NCBI RefSeq assembly: GCF_003046475.1
Contig: NZ_PZZZ01000011.1
Coordinates: 1 to 57,988, forward strand
DNA length: 57,988 nucleotides
DNA from: Mycoplana dimorpha
GTDB lineage: Bacteria; Pseudomonadota; Alphaproteobacteria; Rhizobiales; Rhizobiaceae
Direction: 5' to 3'
How positions within the stretch are numbered: the first letter of the stretch is position 1; every line of letters starts with the position of its first letter. The notes under the pieces were generated by a model that ran no database searches, had not been told where the DNA came from, and was given only the letters and a program-made list of their open reading frames with translations. The position numbers and the translations under genes were made by a program. Of the stretch, positions 45,530 to 54,412 are shown one piece after another.

Positions 45530-45960
45530 AGCGGGCCAAGATTTTCGCACGCTGGGTTACCGGACCGCGCTGTTCATGGATTCGGACGTCCTTTACGGCT
45601 CCCAAATCTACGAGGATCTCAGGCTCGCCGGGGTGACCGTATTCCGATGGACAGAGGGCTACTCAACCGAAAGCGCGCTGTTTGCCTCGGTACCCGCCGA
45701 TCTTATTCCTGGACTGCTGGAATCGCCTGCGACTGGCGCGGGGAGGACTCCATCAATGCTCGGATCAGCAATGCCAGCAACGGGAATTTGACACTGTCTC
45801 TCTGCCGAGATTCGTTTGCGGAGGATATGCGTCCAACTCTCGGACGAGCGGCAGGTGGTTCAAGGACATCGAGCCGGCCGAGCGGGCGATGCGCGAAGCC
45901 GTCGCCCCGCAGACGCTGGGTCCGGGCCATTGTTCAGGACGGCAATGGTGACAAACGTGC
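45530..45960 (+). pseudogene. OLD-family ATP-dependent nuclease C-terminal remnant
   Basis: The plus strand encodes TGPRCSW or, in the neighbouring frame, MDSD with GVTVFRWTEGYSTESALFA, then (after a frameshift near 45720) IACDWRGEDSINARISNASN and TLSLCRDSFAEDMRPTLG and WFKDIEPAERAM. The 'FMDSD' start and acidic spacing resemble the TOPRIM region and tail of OLD-type nucleases. The N-terminal ATPase domain is absent. The family call is from memory of the motif pattern and less sure than for the helicase piece. Confidence 0.5.
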
Positions 45961-46007
45961 CCGCCAGCAGCCGCAGCCAGTGGCTGGCCGCGGCACATGG
46001 CGGCCGT

Positions 46008-47225
46008 TCAGATCAGAGTTAGAAGTTTGGCGGCGCGGGCTCCGGATTCCAAGGCGCCATTCAGCGAGGCGAAGTGGGTATGCTCACCTGCAAAGGCGAT
46101 ATTCCCGGCAGCTTGGTTGAAAACACCGTCAAGCTCTGGCTCCCAGTCCAGACCAGGCATCGAATATGCGCCCTTGGTAAAGGGTTGTTCGGCCCAGTTT
46201 GTCAGGATGTAATCGTCGCTGACTGTGACATCGGTGCGGTAGTTACGCACCTTTTCCAGCCAGACCTGGGCCCCGTTTTCAAGGCTGAGGGTCGACATGG
46301 TCTTTTTGCCGCCCGCATAGGCTGTTAGCGCTCCGCGCTGTTTGTCGCCGCCGTTATCGGCGGTGGTCCAAGACCACCAGGGCGCATTTGGAGCCTGGAC
46401 GCCCCGCGGCGGCGCATCACCTGAGACCATGATGTTGAGCTTGGCGGCAGCCCCCATCTGGCGTCCCTTGATCGCCTTGACCATATCGGCGGGCAAATCC
46501 AGCGTGTCTATCAGCTGTTGCAGGATCGGCAGCGGCACGGCGATGATGGCGCGATCGGCGCTGAAGCTTTCGCCATTCGCGGTTTCCATCGTCACGACGG
46601 CGTCGGTATTGGTGACGCGCGTCACTGGCATATTCAAGCGGACGCTGTCGCCCAGACGGCGTTCGATCTCCTTGGCGATGGCATCATTGCCCTGCTTTAC
46701 CCGGCCGCGATGCTCGACATATTCATAACCCTCGCGTTGCATCTTGCCGGCAACCGCATAGCCATTGATCAGATCTGGATCGCAGGTGGTCGTGGCAAAC
46801 AGCTTCTGGCAATAAGGCAGGCTCTCGTAATCGGGTCCGAAAGCCTCGCGCGCGACATCACGCAGCGAGGCGCCATAGCCATTCTTAACCAGGCGCGCCG
46901 CAGCATCGCTCATCTTGGCCATGGTTTCGGTCAGCTCTTCTGATTTGGGGAAGCTGCCATCGACCTGATGGCGGCGGTCAAACGGAATGCCGAGGCCAAC
47001 GATCGGCAGGCGGAATTCTGCACAGATAGCACGGATTGTATGGTCAAAGACGCTGATGAATTCGCCGCCATGTTCGATTATCTCGCCATTGGGTAATTCT
47101 TCCGACCAGCAGCGCCCCCCAACTCGGCTGTTCGCCTCAAGCAAGATCACCTCGTGACCCTTCTTCTTAAGCTCCCACGCTGCATTAAGCCCGGCAAGCC
47201 CACCACCGGCAACGAGAAATTTCAT
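46008..47225 (-). CDS. FAD-dependent amine oxidase (monoamine oxidase family)
   Basis: 405 residues from ATG 47225, which has AGAGGAG upstream; a start further upstream at 47252 lacks one. The FAD motif VAGGGLAGLNAAWELKKKGH continues to LLEANSRVGGRC (the GG-motif of amine oxidases), and the C-terminal FAD contact is NIAFAGEHTHFASLNGALES. It oxidises a primary amine to aldehyde and ammonia with oxygen. It is the last gene of the cassette D operon, 27 bp after the EamA gene. Confidence 0.92.
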   Translation of the reverse strand: MKFLVAGGGLAGLNAAWELKKKGHEVILLEANSRVGGRCWSEELPNGEIIEHGGEFISVFDHTIRAICAEFRLPIVGLGIPFDRRHQVDGSFPKSEELTETMAKMSDAAARLVKNGYGASLRDVAREAFGPDYESLPYCQKLFATTTCDPDLINGYAVAGKMQREGYEYVEHRGRVKQGNDAIAKEIERRLGDSVRLNMPVTRVTNTDAVVTMETANGESFSADRAIIAVPLPILQQLIDTLDLPADMVKAIKGRQMGAAAKLNIMVSGDAPPRGVQAPNAPWWSWTTADNGGDKQRGALTAYAGGKKTMSTLSLENGAQVWLEKVRNYRTDVTVSDDYILTNWAEQPFTKGAYSMPGLDWEPELDGVFNQAAGNIAFAGEHTHFASLNGALESGARAAKLLTLI

Positions 47226-47252
47226 GGAATTCTCCTCTTGGTTTGAAGTCAA

Positions 47253-48167
47253 TTATTTTGCCTTGGCCTGATACGAAGCGAAGATGGCGCATCCGATCAG
47301 AATGCTGACACCGATCAGCGTGAGATAATCCGGCACCTGGCGGAAGAACAACCAGCTGACAAACACCGAGCCGATCATTTCGGTGTAGGATAGCGGGGCG
47401 ATGAGCGACGCCTCGCCAAACTCATAGGCCTTGACGAGCATGTATTGCACCCCGATGCCAATCACGGCCATGCCAAGGACTAAAAGACATTGCTCTGCCG
47501 AGATCGGCATCCAAGTCAGGGCGGCCAAAGGCAGGATCAGCGCCAGCGAGACGATATGGGTGTAATAGGTCGTGGCCAGACCCGAGACACCGGGAACCCC
47601 GCGGCGCAGGGCTATGGCATAAATAGCCGAGAAGAAACCCGCCAGCAGCGGAAAGATGCTGGCAGGCTCGAAGCTGCCGGTGCCGGGTCGGATGATCATC
47701 AGCGTTGCGGAAAAGCCGATCGCCAATGCGATCCAGCGCGCGGCCGTCACATGTTCGCGCAGGAAAAGCCGAGAAAGGATCGTCACGAAAAAAGGCTGCA
47801 CAAAGGTAATCGCCACAGCATCGGGGATCGGCATATATTTCAAGGCTACAAAAAAGCAGATCGAGGCCGCGCAGATCGAGGAGCCGATGACGAAAACCGA
47901 CAATGGATGGCGCGCGGCCTGCCGGACGATGCCCGGCTCATAGCGCATGATCAGCGGCGTCAGCAGGATGGTGCCGATCAGCATCCGCAGCGAGACGATC
48001 TGGAAAGGCGAGATACCTTGATCCCCCAGTATCTTGGCGGCCACATCCACCAGTGGCACGATCAGCATCGCCACGCACATGAGGATCACAGCCGTAAGCG
48101 TGCGTGGGCTTACGGCCGGGGAGCCGACAGTCGAAACCATTGTTTTAGCCTTAAAGCGCTCGGTCAC
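47253..48167 (-). CDS. EamA/DMT-family permease
   Basis: About 304 residues with ten predicted helices and the two EamA repeats (LRMLIGTILLTPLIMRY and SYTEMIGSVFVSWLFF). GTG 48167 overlaps the preceding stop by four bases; ATG 48140 with AAGG upstream is an equally good start (295 residues). DMT proteins export or import small metabolites. In this setting it may move a product or excess amine across the inner membrane. Confidence 0.9.
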   Translation of the reverse strand: MTERFKAKTMVSTVGSPAVSPRTLTAVILMCVAMLIVPLVDVAAKILGDQGISPFQIVSLRMLIGTILLTPLIMRYEPGIVRQAARHPLSVFVIGSSICAASICFFVALKYMPIPDAVAITFVQPFFVTILSRLFLREHVTAARWIALAIGFSATLMIIRPGTGSFEPASIFPLLAGFFSAIYAIALRRGVPGVSGLATTYYTHIVSLALILPLAALTWMPISAEQCLLVLGMAVIGIGVQYMLVKAYEFGEASLIAPLSYTEMIGSVFVSWLFFRQVPDYLTLIGVSILIGCAIFASYQAKAK

Positions 48168-49471
48168 TCGCCCCAGCGGGCGGCGCGGTCGAGGAAGCGG
48201 TAATAGGTCCCTACGGCGGGCAGGAACCAGGGATGGCCGTTGTAGAAATAAAGCTGCGGGAAGCGCGAATTGACGATCCCGCGGTCATGGTCAGGCACAT
48301 CCATCATCATCTCTGCGCAGCGATGGCCGAGATAGGTCATCATGCTGACCCCGCCCCCATTGCAGCAGGAAATGTAATAGACGCCATCTGGCATTCGCCC
48401 GACATGGGAGCAGAAATCATAGGCAAAGCAGACGTTGCCGTACCAGCCATGGCTGAGCTTGACCTTTTCTAGGGACGGGAAGGTATGCAGCAGGAATTTG
48501 AGGAGACCGACAGCGCCTTGTTCCTCGGTCGAGGTGCGGAAGCGCGCGCGACCGCCAAAGAGGATGCGAGTGCCATCGGGCGAGCGACGGAAGTAGTAAA
48601 GGATATGCTTCGTATCGCCCACCGTGCGGTTATGAGGAATAAGCTCTTCCATCTGCTCGAGCGGCAACTGTTCGGTGGCAATCATGTAGCTTTGCACCGG
48701 AATCGTGCGTTGGCGCAGCCATGGCACTTCCTTGCCTGTATAGCCATTAACCGCGGCCAAGACCTTGCCAGCGTTGATGGTGACGCTCTTGCTGCTGGTC
48801 ACATCCTGAAGCGTGGCGATCTTGCGGCCTGCCTGATCGGTAGCGCCCAAATAGCGCCAGCCACTGAACACTCGCACCCCAAGCGTACGCGCACGATTGA
48901 CCAGCGCCCGGATATATTTCGCCGGATGCACCGAGCCGCCTTCTGCACGCAGCATCAGCCCGCGATAGATGTCCGTCCGTAGATATTGCTTCATCTCGGC
49001 TTCGGGGATCATGCGGCTTTGCGCGCGACGCTCAGCCGGCAAGGCGGCTACCGAAACGGAAAGCGCTTCGTAGTCATTGCGGCTATGCGCGCCGACCAGG
49101 CCACCTGTCAGATTAAGATCGAAATCATCAGTCAGGGTTTTTGCGCGGTCGAGCATGAAGTCGAAGGAGCGGTCGTAGTCCTCAATGATCTCGCGGGCGC
49201 GTTGCTCGCCAAAGCGCTTGATGCCTTCGGCAAGGCTGAATTTTGGGCTGTTGCGGCCGATCTGACCACCGTTGCGCGAACTGGCGCCTTCGCCGATGCG
49301 CATTGCGTCGACAACGAAGATGTCCTTCACGCCGGCCTCTGCCAGGGTGATGGCGGCATTGATCCCGGCATAGCCCGAGCCGACGATCAATACATCACAG
49401 CGGGTCTGGTCAAAGGTGCGCTCGCCATGGGTCGGTTCGGCCTCCTCCCACCAGAAGGGTGTGGTTTTCAT
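48164..49471 (-). CDS. FAD-dependent oxidoreductase, PuuB-like (gamma-glutamylputrescine oxidase type)
   Basis: 435 residues from ATG 49471 with GGGGA upstream. The start PFWWEEAEPTHGERTFDQTR and FAD motif VLIVGSGYAGINAAITLAEA and RIGEGASSRNGGQIGRN are typical of the PuuB/OrdL group of DAO-family enzymes. PuuB oxidises gamma-glutamyl-putrescine. No glutamine synthetase-like PuuA, dehydrogenase PuuC or hydrolase PuuD lies in the window, so the enzyme may act on a free amine or depend on genes elsewhere. Confidence 0.9.
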   Translation of the reverse strand: MKTTPFWWEEAEPTHGERTFDQTRCDVLIVGSGYAGINAAITLAEAGVKDIFVVDAMRIGEGASSRNGGQIGRNSPKFSLAEGIKRFGEQRAREIIEDYDRSFDFMLDRAKTLTDDFDLNLTGGLVGAHSRNDYEALSVSVAALPAERRAQSRMIPEAEMKQYLRTDIYRGLMLRAEGGSVHPAKYIRALVNRARTLGVRVFSGWRYLGATDQAGRKIATLQDVTSSKSVTINAGKVLAAVNGYTGKEVPWLRQRTIPVQSYMIATEQLPLEQMEELIPHNRTVGDTKHILYYFRRSPDGTRILFGGRARFRTSTEEQGAVGLLKFLLHTFPSLEKVKLSHGWYGNVCFAYDFCSHVGRMPDGVYYISCCNGGGVSMMTYLGHRCAEMMMDVPDHDRGIVNSRFPQLYFYNGHPWFLPAVGTYYRFLDRAARWGE

Positions 49472-49532
49472 GTCTGTCCCCATTGATTCGGTTTGGTTGA
49501 GCGCGCCTGACGAACCGGGCGCACCGGACTAG

Positions 49533-49886
49533 TCACAGCGATTTGGTGAAATAGACCTTCTTGACCGGGGTGATGGTCTTCCAGATACCGCGGAAATTCG
49601 GCTCGATGACCACGAGATCCCCGGCGGTGAACCGCTGCGCGGGCAGGCCGTCCTCGATCAGCTCCATCTCGCCTTCGAGCAGGTAGAACTGCTCAAGCAA
49701 GGATCCGTCACGCTCGACACGATGCGATCCAGGGGTGGCGCCCCATATCCCGGTATAGACCCCGCCGATCTCGCTCAGCGGCCAGGTGCTGAACTGCGGG
49801 TTGCCCTCCAGAACACGGTCCGGCGCGGGGGCTGCGGATTCCGGTATCCCGGCGGTCGAGGGGCGAAAGAATTTCAGTTTCGACAT
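49533..49886 (-). CDS. Small cupin-domain protein
   Basis: 117 residues forming one cupin fold of the type seen in EutQ and ureidoglycine-aminohydrolase-like families: LLEQFYLLEGEMELIEDG and FTAGDLVVIEPNFRGIWKTI. Metal-binding His residues are few, so it may be a binding rather than catalytic cupin. It is placed between the PotA-type ATPase and the PuuB-like oxidase genes in one operon. Function unknown. Confidence 0.85.
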   Translation of the reverse strand: MSKLKFFRPSTAGIPESAAPAPDRVLEGNPQFSTWPLSEIGGVYTGIWGATPGSHRVERDGSLLEQFYLLEGEMELIEDGLPAQRFTAGDLVVIEPNFRGIWKTITPVKKVYFTKSL

Positions 49887-49905
49887 GGTTGTTGGTTCCC
49901 TGGTC

Positions 49906-50955
49906 TCAGGCGAGCGCGATCACGTCTTGCGACGCGAAGCTGACAAAAATATCGGTGCCATCCGGGAAGACCCCGGACCGTGCGGGGGCGTATGCGATGA
50001 AGTCGGCGCCGTCGCTCTGGAGCAGAGTGTAGAGTGCGCGGTCGCCCGAATAGGTCGAGCTGATCACCTGGACGGGCAGGGTGATACGCCCATCATTCGG
50101 CGCGGTGGTGGTGATCTCGGCATCCTCGGGGCGGATCATCACGGTCGACGCGCCGGTCTGGGCATCAGCCAGCGGCATCTCGAAACTGGCGCTGTAGAAG
50201 CGGGCGCTGCTGCCGGACCCGCGGACTTCGCCCTGGAAGACATTGGATTTTCCGACAAACTCCGCAACAAAGCGCGAGGCTGGACGCCGATAGAGCTGAT
50301 GCGCCGTGTCATATTGCTTAATCTGCCCGTGATCCATGATCGCGATGCGGTCAGACATGTGCATCGCTTCCTCCTGGTCGTGGGTGACATTGATGAAGGT
50401 GGTGCCCAGACTGCGATGGATCTCGCGCAGCTCTTCCTGCAGGTCATGGCGCAGTTGCTTGTCCAGGGCCGACATTGGCTCATCCAGCAGCAGCACATCG
50501 GGCTTAAAGACCAGCGCCCGGGCCAGGGCTACACGCTGTTGCTGTCCACCGGACAATTCCTGTGGGCGGCGATTGGCGAATTTGCGCAGCTGCACCAGAT
50601 CCAGCGCCGCAAGCACCCGCTCGTCGATCATCGCTTTCGATTGCCTTCGCACCCGCAGCGGATAGGCGATATTGTCATAGACGCTCATATGCGGGAACAG
50701 CGCATAGCCTTGGAACACCAAGCCGAAATTGCGCTTTTCCGGGGGCAAGGCGGTGACATCGCGGCCTTCCATCAGCACTTGACCCGATGTCACCGGTTCG
50801 AAACCTGCAAGGATCTTCAGGACCGTCGTCTTGCCCGAGCCCGACGGCCCCAGCAAGGTTACGAACTCCCCCTTGTTGATTGAGAGCGAGACATCGTGCA
50901 GCGCCTGCACGGCCCCGTAGTGTTTGTTGATGTTTTTGATTTCAAGCGAGGTCAT
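49906..50955 (-). CDS. Polyamine-type ABC transporter ATPase (PotA family)
   Basis: 349 residues with Walker A GPSGSGKTT, Q-loop VFQGYALFPHMSV, signature [14 protein letters not shown], Walker B LLLDEPMSALD and H-loop VTHDQEEAM, then a C-terminal TOBE domain (about 275-345, VMIRPEDAEITT). The gene follows the permease genes and completes the import system of cassette D. Confidence 0.93.
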   Translation of the reverse strand: MTSLEIKNINKHYGAVQALHDVSLSINKGEFVTLLGPSGSGKTTVLKILAGFEPVTSGQVLMEGRDVTALPPEKRNFGLVFQGYALFPHMSVYDNIAYPLRVRRQSKAMIDERVLAALDLVQLRKFANRRPQELSGGQQQRVALARALVFKPDVLLLDEPMSALDKQLRHDLQEELREIHRSLGTTFINVTHDQEEAMHMSDRIAIMDHGQIKQYDTAHQLYRRPASRFVAEFVGKSNVFQGEVRGSGSSARFYSASFEMPLADAQTGASTVMIRPEDAEITTTAPNDGRITLPVQVISSTYSGDRALYTLLQSDGADFIAYAPARSGVFPDGTDIFVSFASQDVIALA

Positions 50956-50979
50956 TAGGTCATTCCCGACAAGGTCTGA

Positions 50980-51762
50980 TCACGAACGCGGTGCGGCATG
51001 GCGCTTTTGTAAATAGTTCAGCAGCATCAGGAACAGCACGCTGAGCACTGACAAAAGCACAGCCACCACGACGATGGGGGGCTCCAGCCGGTCGCGCAGT
51101 CCGGCGAATAGTGCGATGGGCAGGGTGCTGGAGCCGGGATCGGCAAGAAACAGCGCCAGAACCACCTCGTCGAACGATGTGATGAAGGCGAAGACGGCGC
51201 CTGCGGCAAATCCCGGAGCGGTGAGTGGCAGTGTGACCGTGAAGAAGCGGTAGATGCGCGAGGCGCCAAGTGAAGCTCCGGCCAGATCGAGATTTGGGTC
51301 CAGCCCCCGTAGTGAGGTCATCACCGACAGGAAGACCAACGGTGCCGCGACGATCGAATGGGCCAGTACAAGCGAGAGATATCCGCCTCCGACGCCAGTG
51401 CGGCCGAAGGCATAGGCCAGCGCGACAGCAACCACCACCGAAGGCACGACCAGCGGCGAGACGAATAGCGCGCTCAGTACGATCTGGGTGCCGCGCCGGG
51501 TCATCATTACCCCCAGCGCCGCCAGACCGCCGATCACCACGGCTAGCACCGTCACCCCCAGCGCCACTCTCACGCTGTTCAGCATCGGCCGCGTCCAGCC
51601 CGGATCGCTAAGCACTTTGGCGAACCAGTCGAAGGTAAAGCCTTCCATCGGATAGGTCAGGAAGCTTGAGGGGTTGAAGGCCAGCGGCCAGACCACCACA
51701 AGAGGCAGGATCAGGAAACTCGCGCAAAAGGTCACGCTGACCCAGTAGATGAGACGCGACAT
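50980..51762 (-). CDS. Polyamine-type ABC permease (PotC family)
   Basis: 260 residues with six helices and the coupling segment DPNLDLAGASLGASRIYRFF. Its ATG overlaps the stop of the longer permease gene. A typical second permease subunit. Confidence 0.92.
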   Translation of the reverse strand: MSRLIYWVSVTFCASFLILPLVVVWPLAFNPSSFLTYPMEGFTFDWFAKVLSDPGWTRPMLNSVRVALGVTVLAVVIGGLAALGVMMTRRGTQIVLSALFVSPLVVPSVVVAVALAYAFGRTGVGGGYLSLVLAHSIVAAPLVFLSVMTSLRGLDPNLDLAGASLGASRIYRFFTVTLPLTAPGFAAGAVFAFITSFDEVVLALFLADPGSSTLPIALFAGLRDRLEPPIVVVAVLLSVLSVLFLMLLNYLQKRHAAPRS

Positions 51763-52937
51763 CAGATGGCCCTTTCGCGTTTTGCCAGCATGCGCTGGAT
51801 CAGTTTTCCGAGGCAGATCAGCAGGATGACAATAAGTAGGAGCAGAACCGACAGAGCGGCGGCCATGCCCCAGTTCAGGGTTTTGTTGACGAAATCGGCG
51901 ATGAAATAGGCCAGCATCTGGTCATTCGGGCCTCCGGTCAACGCTGGGGTGATGTAGAAGCCCAAGGCGAGGATGAAGACTGTGCCGCCACCAACTGCCA
52001 CACCCCGCAGCGTCTGCGGGAAATAGACGCGCAGGAAGGTCTCGATCGGTCCGGCGCCGAGGCTGCGCGAGGCATCGCTTTGCGCCTTCGGAATGGTCCG
52101 CATCACATTGATCATTGGCAGGATGGCAAAGGGCAACAGCACATGCGTCATCGCCACCAGCGCACCGAAGCGGTTGAATATCAGCTGGATCGGTTCGCGG
52201 ACGATGCCCAGCCAGACAAGAAGATTGTTGATCAGGCCATTGGTCTGCAACAGCACGACCCAGGCCGTGGTGCGGACCAGAACCGAGGTCCAGAAGCTGA
52301 CCATGACGATGGTCAGGATGGTCGCGGCGGTGCGCCTGCTGCCGCGCGCCACGGCAAATGCCACGGGATAGCTGATCAGCAGGGTCAGCAAGGTAACCTC
52401 CACCGAGATCACCAGCGTACGACCCATCACGCGCATGAAAATGAGATCGCCTTTGGCAATCGTCAGATTGCCCGCCGCATCAAGCTTCAGCCCCGAGACC
52501 TTTTGGTAATGGCGCCAGCTGATCGCCCCGGCATTCTTCGAAATGATTTCCCAATAGTCCGGCTCGGCCCAGCGTTTGTCGAATGCCACCAGTCCGCCCA
52601 TACTGGGCGGGATGGTCTTGGCCTTCTTTCCGGTGTCAAGGATCAGTGATCGGAAGCCTGATTTCTCCTGATTGAGCATCCGGGCGACCTCGCCCAGCTG
52701 CTTTTGGTCCATTGCGCCCAGATCCTGCAGAACCGCCTGCGCCCGTTGGTCAGGATTATTTTCGGCGGCGGCGTTGAACGTGACAAAGCGCGAGCCAAGC
52801 GCAGTGTTTTCGAGGCTGAGCGAGATGATCGAACCCAGCGGAACGACGAAGATCAGCAGAAAGATGGCGGTGGGGATCAGGAGCAGCAAGAAGGCTGCAA
52901 ACCGGCTCCCATGCGGTTGGGACTTCGCGTGCGACAT
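51762..52937 (-). CDS. Polyamine-type ABC permease (PotB family) with an enlarged first periplasmic loop
   Basis: 391 residues, about 100 longer than a usual PotB protein. After helix 1 (LLLLIPTAIFLLIFVVPLGS) comes a roughly 120-residue hydrophilic segment (ENNPDQRAQAVLQDLGAMDQ through ISWRHYQKVSGLKLDAAGNL) before helix 2. The remaining five helices and coupling loop (AQSDASRSLGAGPIETFLRV) are normal. The extra segment should lie in the periplasm, where it could contact the binding protein. Confidence 0.9.
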   Translation of the reverse strand: MSHAKSQPHGSRFAAFLLLLIPTAIFLLIFVVPLGSIISLSLENTALGSRFVTFNAAAENNPDQRAQAVLQDLGAMDQKQLGEVARMLNQEKSGFRSLILDTGKKAKTIPPSMGGLVAFDKRWAEPDYWEIISKNAGAISWRHYQKVSGLKLDAAGNLTIAKGDLIFMRVMGRTLVISVEVTLLTLLISYPVAFAVARGSRRTAATILTIVMVSFWTSVLVRTTAWVVLLQTNGLINNLLVWLGIVREPIQLIFNRFGALVAMTHVLLPFAILPMINVMRTIPKAQSDASRSLGAGPIETFLRVYFPQTLRGVAVGGGTVFILALGFYITPALTGGPNDQMLAYFIADFVNKTLNWGMAAALSVLLLLIVILLICLGKLIQRMLAKRERAI

Positions 52938-53013
52938 GGATAACCTGCGGTTGCTTGCCCCGGTCGGCGCATAGGCGCGGGCCGGCCAGGGCGGGAACGG
53001 TAGGGACTAGGAA

Positions 53014-54045
53014 TTACTGGATGACCCAGTTGGCCCAGCGTTCCTTCAGCGCGTCGTAGTTCTCAATCCAGAAAGCATCGGAATAGGCCAGTGCATGGGC
53101 GTTATTGGGCCCAGCCGGAAGATTGTTCAGATCCGCCTGGGGGATCAGTTCATTGGCCTTCGCGTTGGTTGGGCCATAAGGCATCAGCGACGAGAATTTG
53201 GCCTGCGACGCGGGATCATCGGCATACTTGAAGAATTCCATCGCCTCTGTCTTGAAGGGGGAATCCTTTGGAACTGCCCAGACGTCGATATTGTAGATGT
53301 GCTCGTTCCAGACATACTCCAGTGGCTTGCCGTCTTTCTTGGCAGTGATGAAGCGGCCGTTATAGCCGGTGCTCAGCGCCACGTTGCCTGCCAATAGCCA
53401 TTCCACCGGCTGCGACCCTGCATCCCAGAACTGCAGCTCTTTCTTAATCGTGTCGAGCTTGGCAAAGGCGCGATCAACGCCTTCTGGCGTCGCCAGTACC
53501 TTATAGACCTGATCCATCGGCACGCCATCAGCGATCAGCGCGCGCTCGAGGTTCATGGTCGGATTATTGGTCATGCCGCGTTTGCCTGGGAACTTTTTAA
53601 GGTCGAAAAAGTCTGCCCAGCTGTTTGGGGCCTGAGCGAAGGCCTTGGTGTTATAGCCCATGCCATTGCCGATGACGACATTGCCTACGGCGCATTCGAA
53701 CTTTGCTTCGGGAATGATATCGGCGGCATTGGGGAGAGTTTCCCAGTCGATTTCTTCCAGCAGGCCTTCGTCGCAGGCCAACTGGGCATCAGTAGCGCCC
53801 ATCATGACCAGATCCCAGATCACATTACCGGTATCCGACATGGTTTTGAGTTCAGCCAACCCACCGAGATAAGTGGTTTCGACCGTCTTCAGGCCCTTGT
53901 CGGTCGCAAAGGGCGTAAAATAGGCCGCGCGCTGCGCATCCTGATAGTTGCCGCCCCAGGCTGCGATGGTAAAATCGCGGGCCTGTACAGCGCAGGGCAT
54001 TGCCAGAATGGATGCGCAGGTGATTGCAATTGCTTTGAATTTCAT
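53014..54045 (-). CDS. Polyamine-type solute-binding protein (PotD/PotF family)
   Basis: 343 residues with a Sec signal peptide (AIAITCASILAMPCAVQA) and the fold markers FTIAAWGGNYQDAQRAAYF, VIGNGMGYNTKAF and SWADFFDLKKFPGKRGM. GGGAGG precedes ATG 54045. First gene of the leftward cassette D operon (binding protein, two permeases, ATPase, cupin, oxidases, EamA). The ligand is probably a polyamine or other organic amine. Confidence 0.92.
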   Translation of the reverse strand: MKFKAIAITCASILAMPCAVQARDFTIAAWGGNYQDAQRAAYFTPFATDKGLKTVETTYLGGLAELKTMSDTGNVIWDLVMMGATDAQLACDEGLLEEIDWETLPNAADIIPEAKFECAVGNVVIGNGMGYNTKAFAQAPNSWADFFDLKKFPGKRGMTNNPTMNLERALIADGVPMDQVYKVLATPEGVDRAFAKLDTIKKELQFWDAGSQPVEWLLAGNVALSTGYNGRFITAKKDGKPLEYVWNEHIYNIDVWAVPKDSPFKTEAMEFFKYADDPASQAKFSSLMPYGPTNAKANELIPQADLNNLPAGPNNAHALAYSDAFWIENYDALKERWANWVIQ

Positions 54046-54412
54046 AAGAACACCTCCCGTCGTCCAACACGCGCCGCAGATGTTTCTGGGGCGTTTGGCA
54101 CCTAGTGCCGTCTCGTTCTTTTTATGGCGGGATAGCTGCAGGGGCTCCTCTTGCGCTGCAGGTTATCCGAGGATTATGCTAGGCATAATGAAAATTTTTG
54201 TAAATAGTTTTAGTAGCATTATTTTTTGTCAGCAAAAAATGAACTTGCATGGTAGGAGTTCGGAATGGACGGGAGGGCCAGAACCATGAATAGCAAGGCA
54301 GGGGCAGAGGACCAATCACCCTGCAGCGAATTTCACCGGGCGATCTTGTTGGGCCTTTCGCTTGGGCAGTGCCGGTTACGGTTCAGGCATTGGAAAAAAT
54401 CGGGTTTGCAGA
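54046..54412. promoter_or_regulatory. Divergent control region with two perfect palindromes
   Basis: The region between the binding-protein and XRE-cupin genes holds ATTATGC-TAG-GCATAAT at 54173-54189 (7-bp arms) and ATTTTTTG-TCAG-CAAAAAAT at 54221-54240 (8-bp arms). Both lie in sequence far more AT-rich than the coding parts. They suit operators for the divergent regulator. The segment ATAATGAAAATTT next to the first repeat recalls the AT-rich PuuR box. Promoters for both directions must be here. Confidence 0.6.
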
